From SHWB01 sp050246875 (GTDB taxonomy: Bacteria; Pseudomonadota; Alphaproteobacteria; UBA6615): 64,000 bases of DNA. The notes below the pieces were generated by a model. It was not told the DNA's origin, made no database searches, and saw only the letters and a list, made by a program, of their open reading frames with translations. The DNA lies in the NCBI GenBank assembly GCA_050246875.1, contig JBFWVF010000003.1:310001-374000 (forward strand), read 5' to 3'. Made by a program: the position numbers and the translations under genes. The first letter of the stretch is position 1. Every line of letters begins with the position of its first letter. Positions 55,458 through 63,326 of this stretch are shown in pieces.

Positions 55458-56066
55458 TCAGAACTCCACCCCCGGCTGCGCCTTCACGTCGGCGCGGAAG
55501 TGGTGCTTGCGGGCGTCCATCACCGTCACCGTGTCGGCGGCCTCGATCAGCGCCTCGGGCGCATTGCGACCGGTGACGACGACATGCAGGTCGGGCCGGC
55601 GCGCGGCCAGCACGGCCACCACCTCGTCGACCGGCAGATGCTCGTAGCGCAGCACGATGTTCAGTTCGTCGAGCACGATCAGGCGGTAGGACGGGTCGGC
55701 CAGCAGCTCCTGCGCCATCGCCCAGGCGGCGCGCGCGGCGGCGATGTCGCGCTGCCGGTCCTGCGAATCCCAGGAGAAGCCCTCGCCCATGACGCGGATC
55801 GTCACCTGATCGGGGAAGCGGTCGAGGATTGCGCGCTCGCCCGTCTCCCACTTGCCCTTGACGAACTGCACGATGCCGACGCGAAAGCCATGGCCGAGCG
55901 CCCGCATGACAAGGCCCATCGCCGCCGTCGTCTTGCCCTTGCCGGTGCCGGTATGGACGACGAGCAGCCCCTTCTCGCGCGTCTTCTTCGCCAGCATGCG
56001 GTCGCGCGCCGCCTTCTGTTTCTTCTTCTTTTCGGCCCAGCGGGCGTCGTCGTCGGTCGCGGTCAT
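55458..56066 (-). CDS. cobO: Cob(I)yrinic acid a,c-diamide adenosyltransferase CobO
   Basis: 202 residues. The N-terminus is rich in lysine (AEKKKKQKAARDRML), then the P-loop HTGTGKGKTTAAMG at 38-51, QFVKGKWETGE and VLDELNIVLRY, which identify CobO/BtuR/CobA(Salmonella). It transfers the adenosyl group to cobalt. The start ATG overlaps cobN's stop (ATGA). The SYLF gene begins 65 bases downstream. Confidence 0.95.
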   Translation of the reverse strand: MTATDDDARWAEKKKKQKAARDRMLAKKTREKGLLVVHTGTGKGKTTAAMGLVMRALGHGFRVGIVQFVKGKWETGERAILDRFPDQVTIRVMGEGFSWDSQDRQRDIAAARAAWAMAQELLADPSYRLIVLDELNIVLRYEHLPVDEVVAVLAARRPDLHVVVTGRNAPEALIEAADTVTVMDARKHHFRADVKAQPGVEF

Positions 56067-59000
56067 GCATCCCCTCCGGCCGTGCGTTGCGCAGCCATCG
56101 CCGCGAGGCGGTCGCGCGCGCTGTTGGCGCGCGGCGTCCACAGGGCGCGGTCGATGGCCTCGAGGAAGCGCTGCGCCATCTCGCGCAGCGCCGCCGGATT
56201 GGAACGCGCGATGAAGTCGCGCGCGGCCTCGTCCTCCAGATAGGCGGCGTAGACGCGGTCGAACTGGTCGTCGCGCACGGCGCCGGTGGTGGCGGCGAAG
56301 GCAAAAAGGTAGTCGACCGTCGCCGCCATCTCGAACGCACCCTTGTAGCCGTGGCGCATGACGCCGGCGATCCATTTCGGGTTGGTCGCCCGCGCCCGCA
56401 CGATGCGCGAGATCTCGTCCTCCAGCGTGCCGATGCGCGGCTGCTCGGGGCGCGAGTGGTCGTTGTGCCAGGCGGTCGGGCGGCGCCCGGAGAGGTGCTC
56501 GACGGCGGCCACCAGCCCGCCCTCGAACTGGTAGTAGTCGTCGCTGTCGAGCAGGTCGTGCTCGCGGTTGTCCTGGTTGTGGACGACGGCCTCGACGGCG
56601 GCGAGGCGACGCGCGAAGGCGCGCGCTGCCGGGGCGCCGTAACTGGCGCCACCCGTCGCCGCGCCGGCCCCGTAGGCGTATCCCCCCCAGGCGAGGTAGG
56701 CCTTGGCGAGATCGGCGGCGCTGTTCCAGCCTCGCTCGTCGATCAGCGCCTGCAGGCCGGCGCCGTAGGCGCCCGGCGGCGAACCGAAGACGCGGAAGCT
56801 CGCCTGCCGGCGCGCGTCGGCCTCCGCGACGCCCTCGCCCGTCAGCGCCGCGACCTCTTCGGCGACGCGGTACGCGACCGGATTGTCGCGCGGCGCCTCG
56901 TCGGTACGCGCGGCGACGGCAGCGACGGCGCTGTCGAACAGATCGATCAGCCCGGCGAAAGCGTCGCGGAAGAATCCCGATACCCGGAGGATAACGTCGA
57001 CGCGCGGCCGCCCGAGCACGGAAACCGGCATGATCTCGAAGCCCGTGACGCGCCGCGTGGCATCCTCCCACAAGGGCCGCACGCCGAGCAGGGCCAGCGC
57101 CTGGGCGATGTCGTCGCCGCCGGTGCGCATGTTGGCGGTGCCCCAGGCCGACAGCGCCAGCGCGCGCGGCCAGTCACCGTGCTTCTGGGCGTGCGCCTCG
57201 ACCAGCAGCGAGGCCGAACGCCAGCCAAGCTCCCACGCCGCCGGCGTCGGCACCGCGCGCACGTCGACCGAGAAGAAGTTGCGCCCCGTCGGCAGCACCT
57301 CGGGACGCCCGCGTGTCGGCGCGCCCGAGGGGCCGGGGGCGACGAAGCGGCCGCCGAGACCGGCGAGAAGCGCCGCCGTCTCCGCGCCGCCAGAGGCGGC
57401 GACGGCGGGGCGCAGGCGCGCCTCGACCTCGGCGAGGACGGCGCGCGTGTGCGTCCAGTCGGCGTCCGGCGCACACCGGCCGGCGATCAGGTCGAGCGCC
57501 AGCGCCTCGATGCGCTCGACCGTGTCGCCGGTGCTGCGCCATGTTCCCTCGTATGACGCCAGCACGGCCGGGCGCGGGCCGTCCCACGCCACGGTCGGTT
57601 CGGCCGACAGCGGGTCGAACGCGAGGCCGAGGTCGGCGGCGAGCGCGCGCGGCAGCGACGCATCCTGCGGCCGCGTGCCGCGGGGCAGGCGCACCAGCGC
57701 CGCCAGCAGCGCATCGTGCGCAGCCCCCTCCGGCGAGCGGCCGAAGACGTGCAGTCCGTCGCGGATCTGCAGCTCCTTCAGCTCGCACAGCCAGGCGTCG
57801 AGCTTGCCGAGGGCGTCAGCGACCGGAGCGCCCGGCGGCAGGCCGAGATCGCGGTCGAGGCCGCTTTCGGCCATCGCCTCGGCGATACGCTTGCTCAACA
57901 GCGGCAGCCGGCGCGGGTCGAGGTTCGCCGCCTCCCAGTACTCGTCGACGAGGCGCTCGACCTCCGGTGCGCCACCCTGCGGCCCGGCGCGCGTCAGCGG
58001 CGGCGTCAGGTGGTCGACGACGACGGCGGCGCTACGCCGCTTGGCCTGCGTGCCCTCGCCGGGATCGTTGACGATGAAGGGGTAGAGGTTCGGCAGCGGG
58101 CCGAGCGCGATTTCCGGGAAACACTCATCCGACAGCGCCACCGCCTTGCCGGGCAGCCATTCGAGGTTGCCGTGCTTGCCCATGTGGACGACGGCGTCGG
58201 CGCGGAAGACGTCGCGCAGCCAGGCGTGAACCGCGAGGTAGCCGTGCGGCGGCGGCAGCTCGGGGTCGTGGTAGCTCGAAACGGGGTCGATGTTGTAGCC
58301 GCGTGCCGGCTGCAGGACGACGGCGACATTGCCGTACATGAGCGCCGGCACGGCGTAGCTGCCGCAGTCGAGTTCGCCCGGCCGGAAGAAGGGATCGCCC
58401 GTCGGCGGCCCCCAACGTTCGCGTACCGCATCGCGCACCGTCGCCGGCAGCGCACCGAGGAAGATCTCGTAGTCGGGCAGCATCAGCCGCTCGCCGTCGC
58501 GACGACCGGCGATGCCAGCATTGGTCGGCCCGGCCGCCAGCGCCGCCATGAGAGCGTCGCCCTCGTCCGGCGCACCGTCGACGCGGTAGCCGGCGCCGGC
58601 CAGATTCGCCAACAGGTCGACGGTGCTCGCGGGCACGTCGAGGCCGACGCCGTTGCCCATGCGGCCGTCGCGGTTGGGGTAGTTGGCCAGCACGATGGCG
58701 ACGCGCCGCTCGCCCGCCGCCTTGCGCCGCAGCCGGCACCACGCGGCGGCCAGCTTCGCCGTGAAGGTGACACGGTCGGCCACCGGCACATGGGCGACGA
58801 TGTCGGCCTCGGTCGCCGCGTCGCGCCGCGCGGCGTCCTTGAAGGCGATGGCGCGCGACAGGATGCGGCCGTCGACCTCCGGCAGCGCCACGTTCATGGC
58901 AATGTCGCGCGCCGACAGGCCGTTGGCGCCGTCGCGCCACGCCGCCGTGCCGGAGCCGGCGAGGATCACCTGCAGCACCGGGCAGTCGGCGGCCGCGAAG

Positions 59001-59965
59001 GGTCCGTCCTCGGGCGCGTCCGGGCGGGCGACGGAGAACGACGTCGCGTTGAGCATCACATCCGGCGGCCATGCCGCCAGAGCTTCCGACACGAAGGCGG
59101 CGCAGCCGGGATCGCGCAGGCTCTGCACGTACATGGCGGCGGCGTCGACGCCCTCGCCCTCCAGCGCCGTGACGAGCGCGTCGACCGCCGCCGTGTCGCC
59201 CGCCTGCACGAGCGCGCGGTAGAACACGACGACGGCGCGGGGCTTGCCGTTGGCCGCAGCGTGCGTCGGAACCCCGTCCTTCGAGACGGCGCTTCGCGCC
59301 TCCTCAGGATGAGGTTCCTTTTCGTTGCGATTGTGCCTTGCAGGGCTTTTCCGGTCGCCCTCACCCCGAGGAGCCGGCCGCAGGCTGGCGTCTCGAAGGG
59401 CGTGGGCGTCGCTCCGCCGCCACCACCCCGCGCGCAGCAGCGGCGCCGGCTCGCGCCAGTCGGCTTCATGGCCGGTCAGCGTCGCGGCGAAGGCGAGGAA
59501 GTGCCGGGCGTTGTCGATGCCGCCGTGCACCAGGTATTGCCACAGGCGCCAGGCGTCCGGCGCCGCCAGCGTCGTGGCGCGAGCGAGCGCCGCATCGGGC
59601 TGGTCGTCGCCGGGGAGGAAGGCGACGGGAATTCCCCGCTCGCGGCAGGCCGCCTCGATCTCGTCGACGCCGTAAGGCCAGTAGCCGCGTCCGCCGAGCA
59701 GGCGCACGACGACCAGGCGGGCATGGCGCACCACGCGTTCGACATGGAGATCCACCGACAGCGGATGGGCGAGGCGCAGCAGATTGGCCAGCCGCAGCGT
59801 CGGCGCGCCCGCGTCGGCCGCGAGGCGTCGCGCCTGCGCCGCGGCGAGGCAGGCGATCTCGGTATCTGCCGCCGTCAGCACCACGATGTCGCCCGGCGAC
59901 TGGCCGAGGTCGACCGCCTCGCTGCCGTCGTCGATGCGCCCCGGTGCGGCGGCCAGCAGGTGCAT
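56063..59965 (-). CDS. cobN: Cobaltochelatase subunit CobN with in-frame repeat insertion
   Basis: 1300 residues, the large subunit of the ATP-dependent late cobalt chelatase. It shows the family blocks: RGYWPYGVDEIEAACRERGI, then LANYPNRDGRMGNGVGLDVP, VVHMGKHGNLEWLPGKAVALS and, near the end, WIAGVMRHGYKGAFEMA. Residues about 189-231 (LRDASLRPAPRGEG ... HPEEARSAVSKDG) do not fit the family and match exactly an inverted pair of a dispersed repeat (59276-59400). The frame is kept. CobS and CobT AAA+ partners are not in the window. It overlaps cobO by ATGA; the cobW stop is one base upstream of its start. Confidence 0.93.
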   Translation of the reverse strand: MHLLAAAPGRIDDGSEAVDLGQSPGDIVVLTAADTEIACLAAAQARRLAADAGAPTLRLANLLRLAHPLSVDLHVERVVRHARLVVVRLLGGRGYWPYGVDEIEAACRERGIPVAFLPGDDQPDAALARATTLAAPDAWRLWQYLVHGGIDNARHFLAFAATLTGHEADWREPAPLLRAGWWRRSDAHALRDASLRPAPRGEGDRKSPARHNRNEKEPHPEEARSAVSKDGVPTHAAANGKPRAVVVFYRALVQAGDTAAVDALVTALEGEGVDAAAMYVQSLRDPGCAAFVSEALAAWPPDVMLNATSFSVARPDAPEDGPFAAADCPVLQVILAGSGTAAWRDGANGLSARDIAMNVALPEVDGRILSRAIAFKDAARRDAATEADIVAHVPVADRVTFTAKLAAAWCRLRRKAAGERRVAIVLANYPNRDGRMGNGVGLDVPASTVDLLANLAGAGYRVDGAPDEGDALMAALAAGPTNAGIAGRRDGERLMLPDYEIFLGALPATVRDAVRERWGPPTGDPFFRPGELDCGSYAVPALMYGNVAVVLQPARGYNIDPVSSYHDPELPPPHGYLAVHAWLRDVFRADAVVHMGKHGNLEWLPGKAVALSDECFPEIALGPLPNLYPFIVNDPGEGTQAKRRSAAVVVDHLTPPLTRAGPQGGAPEVERLVDEYWEAANLDPRRLPLLSKRIAEAMAESGLDRDLGLPPGAPVADALGKLDAWLCELKELQIRDGLHVFGRSPEGAAHDALLAALVRLPRGTRPQDASLPRALAADLGLAFDPLSAEPTVAWDGPRPAVLASYEGTWRSTGDTVERIEALALDLIAGRCAPDADWTHTRAVLAEVEARLRPAVAASGGAETAALLAGLGGRFVAPGPSGAPTRGRPEVLPTGRNFFSVDVRAVPTPAAWELGWRSASLLVEAHAQKHGDWPRALALSAWGTANMRTGGDDIAQALALLGVRPLWEDATRRVTGFEIMPVSVLGRPRVDVILRVSGFFRDAFAGLIDLFDSAVAAVAARTDEAPRDNPVAYRVAEEVAALTGEGVAEADARRQASFRVFGSPPGAYGAGLQALIDERGWNSAADLAKAYLAWGGYAYGAGAATGGASYGAPAARAFARRLAAVEAVVHNQDNREHDLLDSDDYYQFEGGLVAAVEHLSGRRPTAWHNDHSRPEQPRIGTLEDEISRIVRARATNPKWIAGVMRHGYKGAFEMAATVDYLFAFAATTGAVRDDQFDRVYAAYLEDEAARDFIARSNPAALREMAQRFLEAIDRALWTPRANSARDRLAAMAAQRTAGGDA
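59276..59400. repeat. Palindromic repeat pair inserted inside cobN
   Basis: The left arm (59276-59314) reads CCTTCGAGACGG, a small GCGCTTCGCGC hairpin, then CTCCTCAGGATGAGG. The right arm (59358-59400) is its inverted partner with another inner hairpin (CCGGCCGCAGGCTGG). Together with the 43 bases between them the 125 bases keep the cobN frame. Translated, the arms give HPEEARSAVSKDG and LRDASLRPAPRGEG, words I know as translations of intergenic repeats. The ends resemble the CCTTCGACAGGCTCAGG repeat at 16028. Confidence 0.85.
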
Positions 59966-59966
59966 G

Positions 59967-61001
59967 TCAGGCCTCGCGGCCGCCCAGCGCGGCGGCGATG
60001 GCAGCACGGTCGAGGCCGGCGCGGCCGATGACCACGAGGCGGCTCGCGCGCGTCTCGTCGCCGCGCCAGTCGCGGTCGAAATAGTGCTCGATACGGTCGC
60101 CGACGCCCTGCACGACCAGCCGCCGCGCCCGCCCGGGCACGGCGAGGAAGCCCTTCATGCGCAGCACGTCGAACGTCGCGGCGGTGGCGGACATGCGCCG
60201 CGCGATGGCATCCGGATCGTCGACGTCGGGCAACGCGACGACGAAGCTGTCGAAATCGTCGTGCTCGTGATCGTCCTCGGCATCGTGGACGCTGGGGCGC
60301 GCCGCCAGATCGTCCTCCGCCGCCGCGCCGAGGCCGAGCAGCACCTCGACGGCGAGGCGGCCATGGCGCGCCGTCACCGTCTTCACGCCGGGTCGCAGGC
60401 GCGCGCCGACATCGCCCGACAGGGAGTGCATCGCCGCAGCGTCGAGCAGGTCGGCCTTGTTGAGCACGACGAGATCGGCGCAGGCGAGCTGGTCGGCGAA
60501 CAGTTCGGCCAACGGGCTTTCGTGATCGAGCGACGGGTCCGCGGCACGCGCCGCCGCCAGAGCGTCGGGATCGTCGGCGAAACGGCCGGCTGCCGCGGCC
60601 GGCGCATCGACCACGGCGACGACGCCGTCGACGGTCACGCGTGGCCGCACCTCTGGCCACGCGAAGGCTTTGACCAGCGGCTTCGGCAGGGCAAGGCCGG
60701 AGGTTTCGATGATGATGTGTTCGGGCGGGTCGGCCCGGTCGAGCAGCTTCGTGATCGCCGGCAGGAAGTCGTCGGCCACCGTGCAGCAGAGACAGCCGTT
60801 GGTGAGTTCGACGACATCGTCGTCGGTACAGGCATCCATGCCGCACCCGGTCAGCAATTCGCGATCGACGCCCAGCTCGCCGAACTCGTTGATCAGGAAG
60901 GCGAGGCGCCGACCACCGGCGTTCTCGACAAGGCTGCGGATCAAGCTGGTCTTGCCGGCGCCGAGAAAGCCGGTGACGACGGTGGCGGGGATACGACGCA
61001 T
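59967..61001 (-). CDS. cobW: CobW-type GTPase (cobalt metallochaperone, COG0523)
   Basis: 344 residues from ATG 61001. G3E-family GTPase: the P-loop GFLGAGKTS at 11-19, the metal-binding GCLCC at 69-73, LNKADL as the NKxD base motif, and a C-terminal domain. An acidic/histidine-rich linker (HDAEDDHEHDDFD near 245) could bind metal. CobW delivers cobalt for cobaltochelatase in the aerobic pathway. It sits between cobU and cobN, the classical place, with only one base to cobN. Confidence 0.94.
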   Translation of the reverse strand: MRRIPATVVTGFLGAGKTSLIRSLVENAGGRRLAFLINEFGELGVDRELLTGCGMDACTDDDVVELTNGCLCCTVADDFLPAITKLLDRADPPEHIIIETSGLALPKPLVKAFAWPEVRPRVTVDGVVAVVDAPAAAAGRFADDPDALAAARAADPSLDHESPLAELFADQLACADLVVLNKADLLDAAAMHSLSGDVGARLRPGVKTVTARHGRLAVEVLLGLGAAAEDDLAARPSVHDAEDDHEHDDFDSFVVALPDVDDPDAIARRMSATAATFDVLRMKGFLAVPGRARRLVVQGVGDRIEHYFDRDWRGDETRASRLVVIGRAGLDRAAIAAALGGREA

Positions 61002-61012
61002 GGAAACTCTGG

Positions 61013-61555
61013 TCAGGCGGACTTGAGGACGAGCGGCAGGCCGGCCGCGAGGAAGACGACGCGATCGGCCGCCGCCGCCACGTCCTGGTTGAGACGGCCG
61101 GCGGCGTCGCGGAAGGCGCGGGCGAGCGCGTTGTCGGGAACGATGCCGAGCCCGACCTCGTTGGCCACGCACACCACCGGCCCGCGCGCCGCCGCCAGCG
61201 CGTCGAGGAGACCCACGCGCGCGGCGTCGAGGTCGTCCCCGGCGAGCAGCAGGTTGGACAGCCAGAGCGTCAGGCAGTCGACGAGCACCACCGCGTCGGG
61301 CGCCGACACCCTGCCGAGCACGGCGGCGAGGTCGCGCGGCGCCTCCTCGGTCGCCCAGTGCGGTCCGCGGCGGGCACGATGGGCGACAATGCGCGCCGCC
61401 ATTTCGGCATCGCCGGCCTCGCCCGTGGCGACGTAGATCGGGCGCGCGCCGGGCACGGATTCGGCCAGCGCCTCGGCATGGCGGCTCTTGCCCGAGCGGG
61501 CACCGCCGAGCACCAGTGTGAGCGCCGGCAAGCCGCGACCGGGCGGCTCGCGCAT
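61013..61555 (-). CDS. cobU: Adenosylcobinamide kinase / guanylyltransferase CobU (CobP)
   Basis: 180 residues from ATG 61555; the upstream frame is riboswitch leader. The P-loop GGARSGKS at 17-24, RPIYVATGEAGDAEM and the VVCVANEVGLGIVPDN segment are family markers. It phosphorylates adenosylcobinamide and attaches GMP. It is the first gene after the cobalamin riboswitch, so it and the following cobW-cobN-cobO-cobQ genes are the riboswitch-controlled unit. Confidence 0.95.
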   Translation of the reverse strand: MREPPGRGLPALTLVLGGARSGKSRHAEALAESVPGARPIYVATGEAGDAEMAARIVAHRARRGPHWATEEAPRDLAAVLGRVSAPDAVVLVDCLTLWLSNLLLAGDDLDAARVGLLDALAAARGPVVCVANEVGLGIVPDNALARAFRDAAGRLNQDVAAAADRVVFLAAGLPLVLKSA

Positions 61556-61599
61556 CGAGGCCTTCGTCACGTGGTTCCTCCGCCCGCGGAACGGACAAC

Positions 61600-61775
61600 A
61601 CAGCGCGCCGAAGAGGTCTCCTGGCTCGGGGTCATCGACCCGGGGCCCCTTCCCGATGACTTGCGCCACCAGTGGGTTCACGCCCGCGGATCTCGCCGCT
61701 CACAGTTGCGGGGGCAGCGCCGGCCTCGGAACCCTGACGGGCTCCTCACCGGACTTCCCTGTTTCAGCGCGGCAG
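61600..61775 (-). ncRNA. Cobalamin riboswitch (B12 element) upstream of cobU
   Basis: On the minus strand the conserved pieces come in the right order: AACAGGGAA and CCGGTGAG (complement of 61741-61763), GCCCCCGCAACTGT (61702-61715), CCCACTGG (61669-61676), GGGAAGG (61648-61654) and GAGCCAGGAGACC (61615-61627). This is the AdoCbl aptamer core. Binding of adenosylcobalamin would lower expression of cobU and the genes after it. The 5' part overlaps the 3' end of the cobC gene (stop 61764). The expression platform between aptamer and cobU start (61556-61600) is short, suggesting control of translation initiation. Confidence 0.95.
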
Positions 61776-62441
61776 CAACGCTAGCATGGCGGTGCGGTCC
61801 GGCTCCACTCCCGGCTTTTCGGCCGGGCGATGGTTGAAATGAAACATCGCCCAGGCGCCGTCCGGATGGCTCTCGGTCGGCGCGAAATGATCGAGCCGGG
61901 TGAGCGAGCAATTGTCGACCTGGCAGGCCAGCGCCACTTCAGGGTCGAGGCGCAGCTTGTGCGCCAGCGCGGCGCGGATGGTGCCGCCATGCGCGACGAC
62001 CACGATGTCGCGGCCGGCGTGGTCGGCGTTCAGCCGGTCGATCGTCAGCGCGACGCGCTGGACCATCTCGACGAAGGTCTCGCCGCCGGGCGGCCGGCCG
62101 AGCGCCGGCTGCAGCCAGAAGAGATGGCGCGGATTGAGCTCCGCCCAGACCTCCTCGCGCTTGCGGCCCTGCCAGTCGCCGAAATGCTGCTCGCCGAGAT
62201 CGGGTTCGATCAGCGGCTCGGGCAGGTCGAGGCCGGCGTCGCGGATAGCGGCCGCCGTCTGGATCGCGCGCCTGAGATGGCTCGTCACCAGCAGCGAGTC
62301 CTTCGGCAGCAGTCGGGCGAGCGCCTGGTAGGTCGGCGGATCGTCGGTATTCGCCTCGGGGTCGCTGTTGCCGTAGATGCGGCCGTCGACCCCCGTCACC
62401 GGGGCGTGGCGGACCCACCACCACCGCGTCCTCTGCGTCAT
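61764..62441 (-). CDS. Histidine phosphatase family protein (CobC-like alpha-ribazole phosphatase)
   Basis: 225 residues from ATG 62441. The RHAPV motif at residues 11-15 is the phosphohistidine (H12) site of the phosphoglycerate-mutase-like fold, with LLVTSHLRRAIQTA, EPDLGEQHFGDWQGR and VAHGGTIRAAL following. In a cobalamin locus such a gene usually is alpha-ribazole-5'-phosphate phosphatase (CobC in Salmonella). Proof would need assay, because the family is broad. It overlaps cobS by ATGA and its last codons are inside the riboswitch aptamer region. Confidence 0.85.
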   Translation of the reverse strand: MTQRTRWWWVRHAPVTGVDGRIYGNSDPEANTDDPPTYQALARLLPKDSLLVTSHLRRAIQTAAAIRDAGLDLPEPLIEPDLGEQHFGDWQGRKREEVWAELNPRHLFWLQPALGRPPGGETFVEMVQRVALTIDRLNADHAGRDIVVVAHGGTIRAALAHKLRLDPEVALACQVDNCSLTRLDHFAPTESHPDGAWAMFHFNHRPAEKPGVEPDRTAMLALLPR

Positions 62442-63226
62442 GCGATACCCCCGGCGGCGATCGCCGCCGTTGCCAGAAGCGCGGCCGTCTCGGCGGCCTG
62501 CTGGGCGGCGCCCAGCACGTCGCCGGTATGGCCGCCGAAGCGGCGCTTGGCGACCGCCAGCACCAGCGCGGCGGCCACGGACGCCAACGCCAGAACGACG
62601 ACCACGCCGAGGCCGATATGACCGATCAGGAAGAGGGCGGCAAGTCCGGCCCCGATACCGGCGGCCCGCCAGGCCGCGGCGCGGTCCGGCGCGCCGGCAT
62701 CGGCGCCGAGGCCGTCGGCCCGTGCCGGCGGCACCAGGGCCATCGCCGGTGCCAGCAGCGCCCGGCTCGCCGCCGCCGAGGCGACCAGCGCCGCCCCGGC
62801 CAGTACCGGCGCGTATAGGGCGAGGTCGGCCAGGGCCAGGGTCCGCAGGCCGATGGAAAAGATCAGGGCCACCACGCCCCAGGCGCCGACCGGTCCCTCG
62901 CGCATCACCGCCAGCGCCCGTTCGCGGTTGGCGAGGCCGAGCCCGTCGGCCGTGTCGGCGAGGCCGTCCTCGTGCAGCGCGCCGGTGGCGAGGACGATCG
63001 CGCCGACGGCGAGCAGGGCGGCGGCGTAGGCCGGTACGCCGAGCCACAGCGCCGCCGACAGCACCACGGCAGCGCCGACGCCGAGCGCCGCGCCGACCAG
63101 CGGAAAGGCCCAGACGACGCGAGAGAGGGGACCGGCACGATCCGCCGCCGCACCGGCCGGCAGCCGGGTGAGGAAGGCGAGCGCGGTGGCGAGGTCGCGC
63201 GCGAGGCCGGCGGCGATGTCCTTCAC
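62438..63226 (-). CDS. cobS: Adenosylcobinamide-GDP ribazoletransferase CobS (CobV)
   Basis: 262 residues starting at GTG 63226 (no suitable ATG nearby; the long frame upstream is shadow coding). Inner-membrane protein with about six hydrophobic segments. LALAFLTRLPAG near the start, then HEDGLADTADGLG with its metal-binding acidic residues near 84, and RFGGHTGDVLGA are the CobS markers. It joins adenosylcobinamide-GDP with alpha-ribazole to make the lower ligand. Divergent from cobT over 100 bases. Overlaps cobC by four bases. Confidence 0.93.
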   Translation of the reverse strand: MKDIAAGLARDLATALAFLTRLPAGAAADRAGPLSRVVWAFPLVGAALGVGAAVVLSAALWLGVPAYAAALLAVGAIVLATGALHEDGLADTADGLGLANRERALAVMREGPVGAWGVVALIFSIGLRTLALADLALYAPVLAGAALVASAAASRALLAPAMALVPPARADGLGADAGAPDRAAAWRAAGIGAGLAALFLIGHIGLGVVVVLALASVAAALVLAVAKRRFGGHTGDVLGAAQQAAETAALLATAAIAAGGIA

Positions 63227-63326
63227 GACAGGGTCCGGGCGTTGTTGCGCCGCATGGCTACGGGCTATAGCACGCCGACCGCTCTTGCCAAGCCCCCGAC
63301 GGGCTCCCCCCGCCAGCCGGACGAAG

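Noticed and set aside
61556..61681. An N-terminal extension of CobU starting upstream at 61681
   Set aside because: The extra codons lie in the riboswitch aptamer. The family start at the glycine-rich P-loop region fits ATG 61555.
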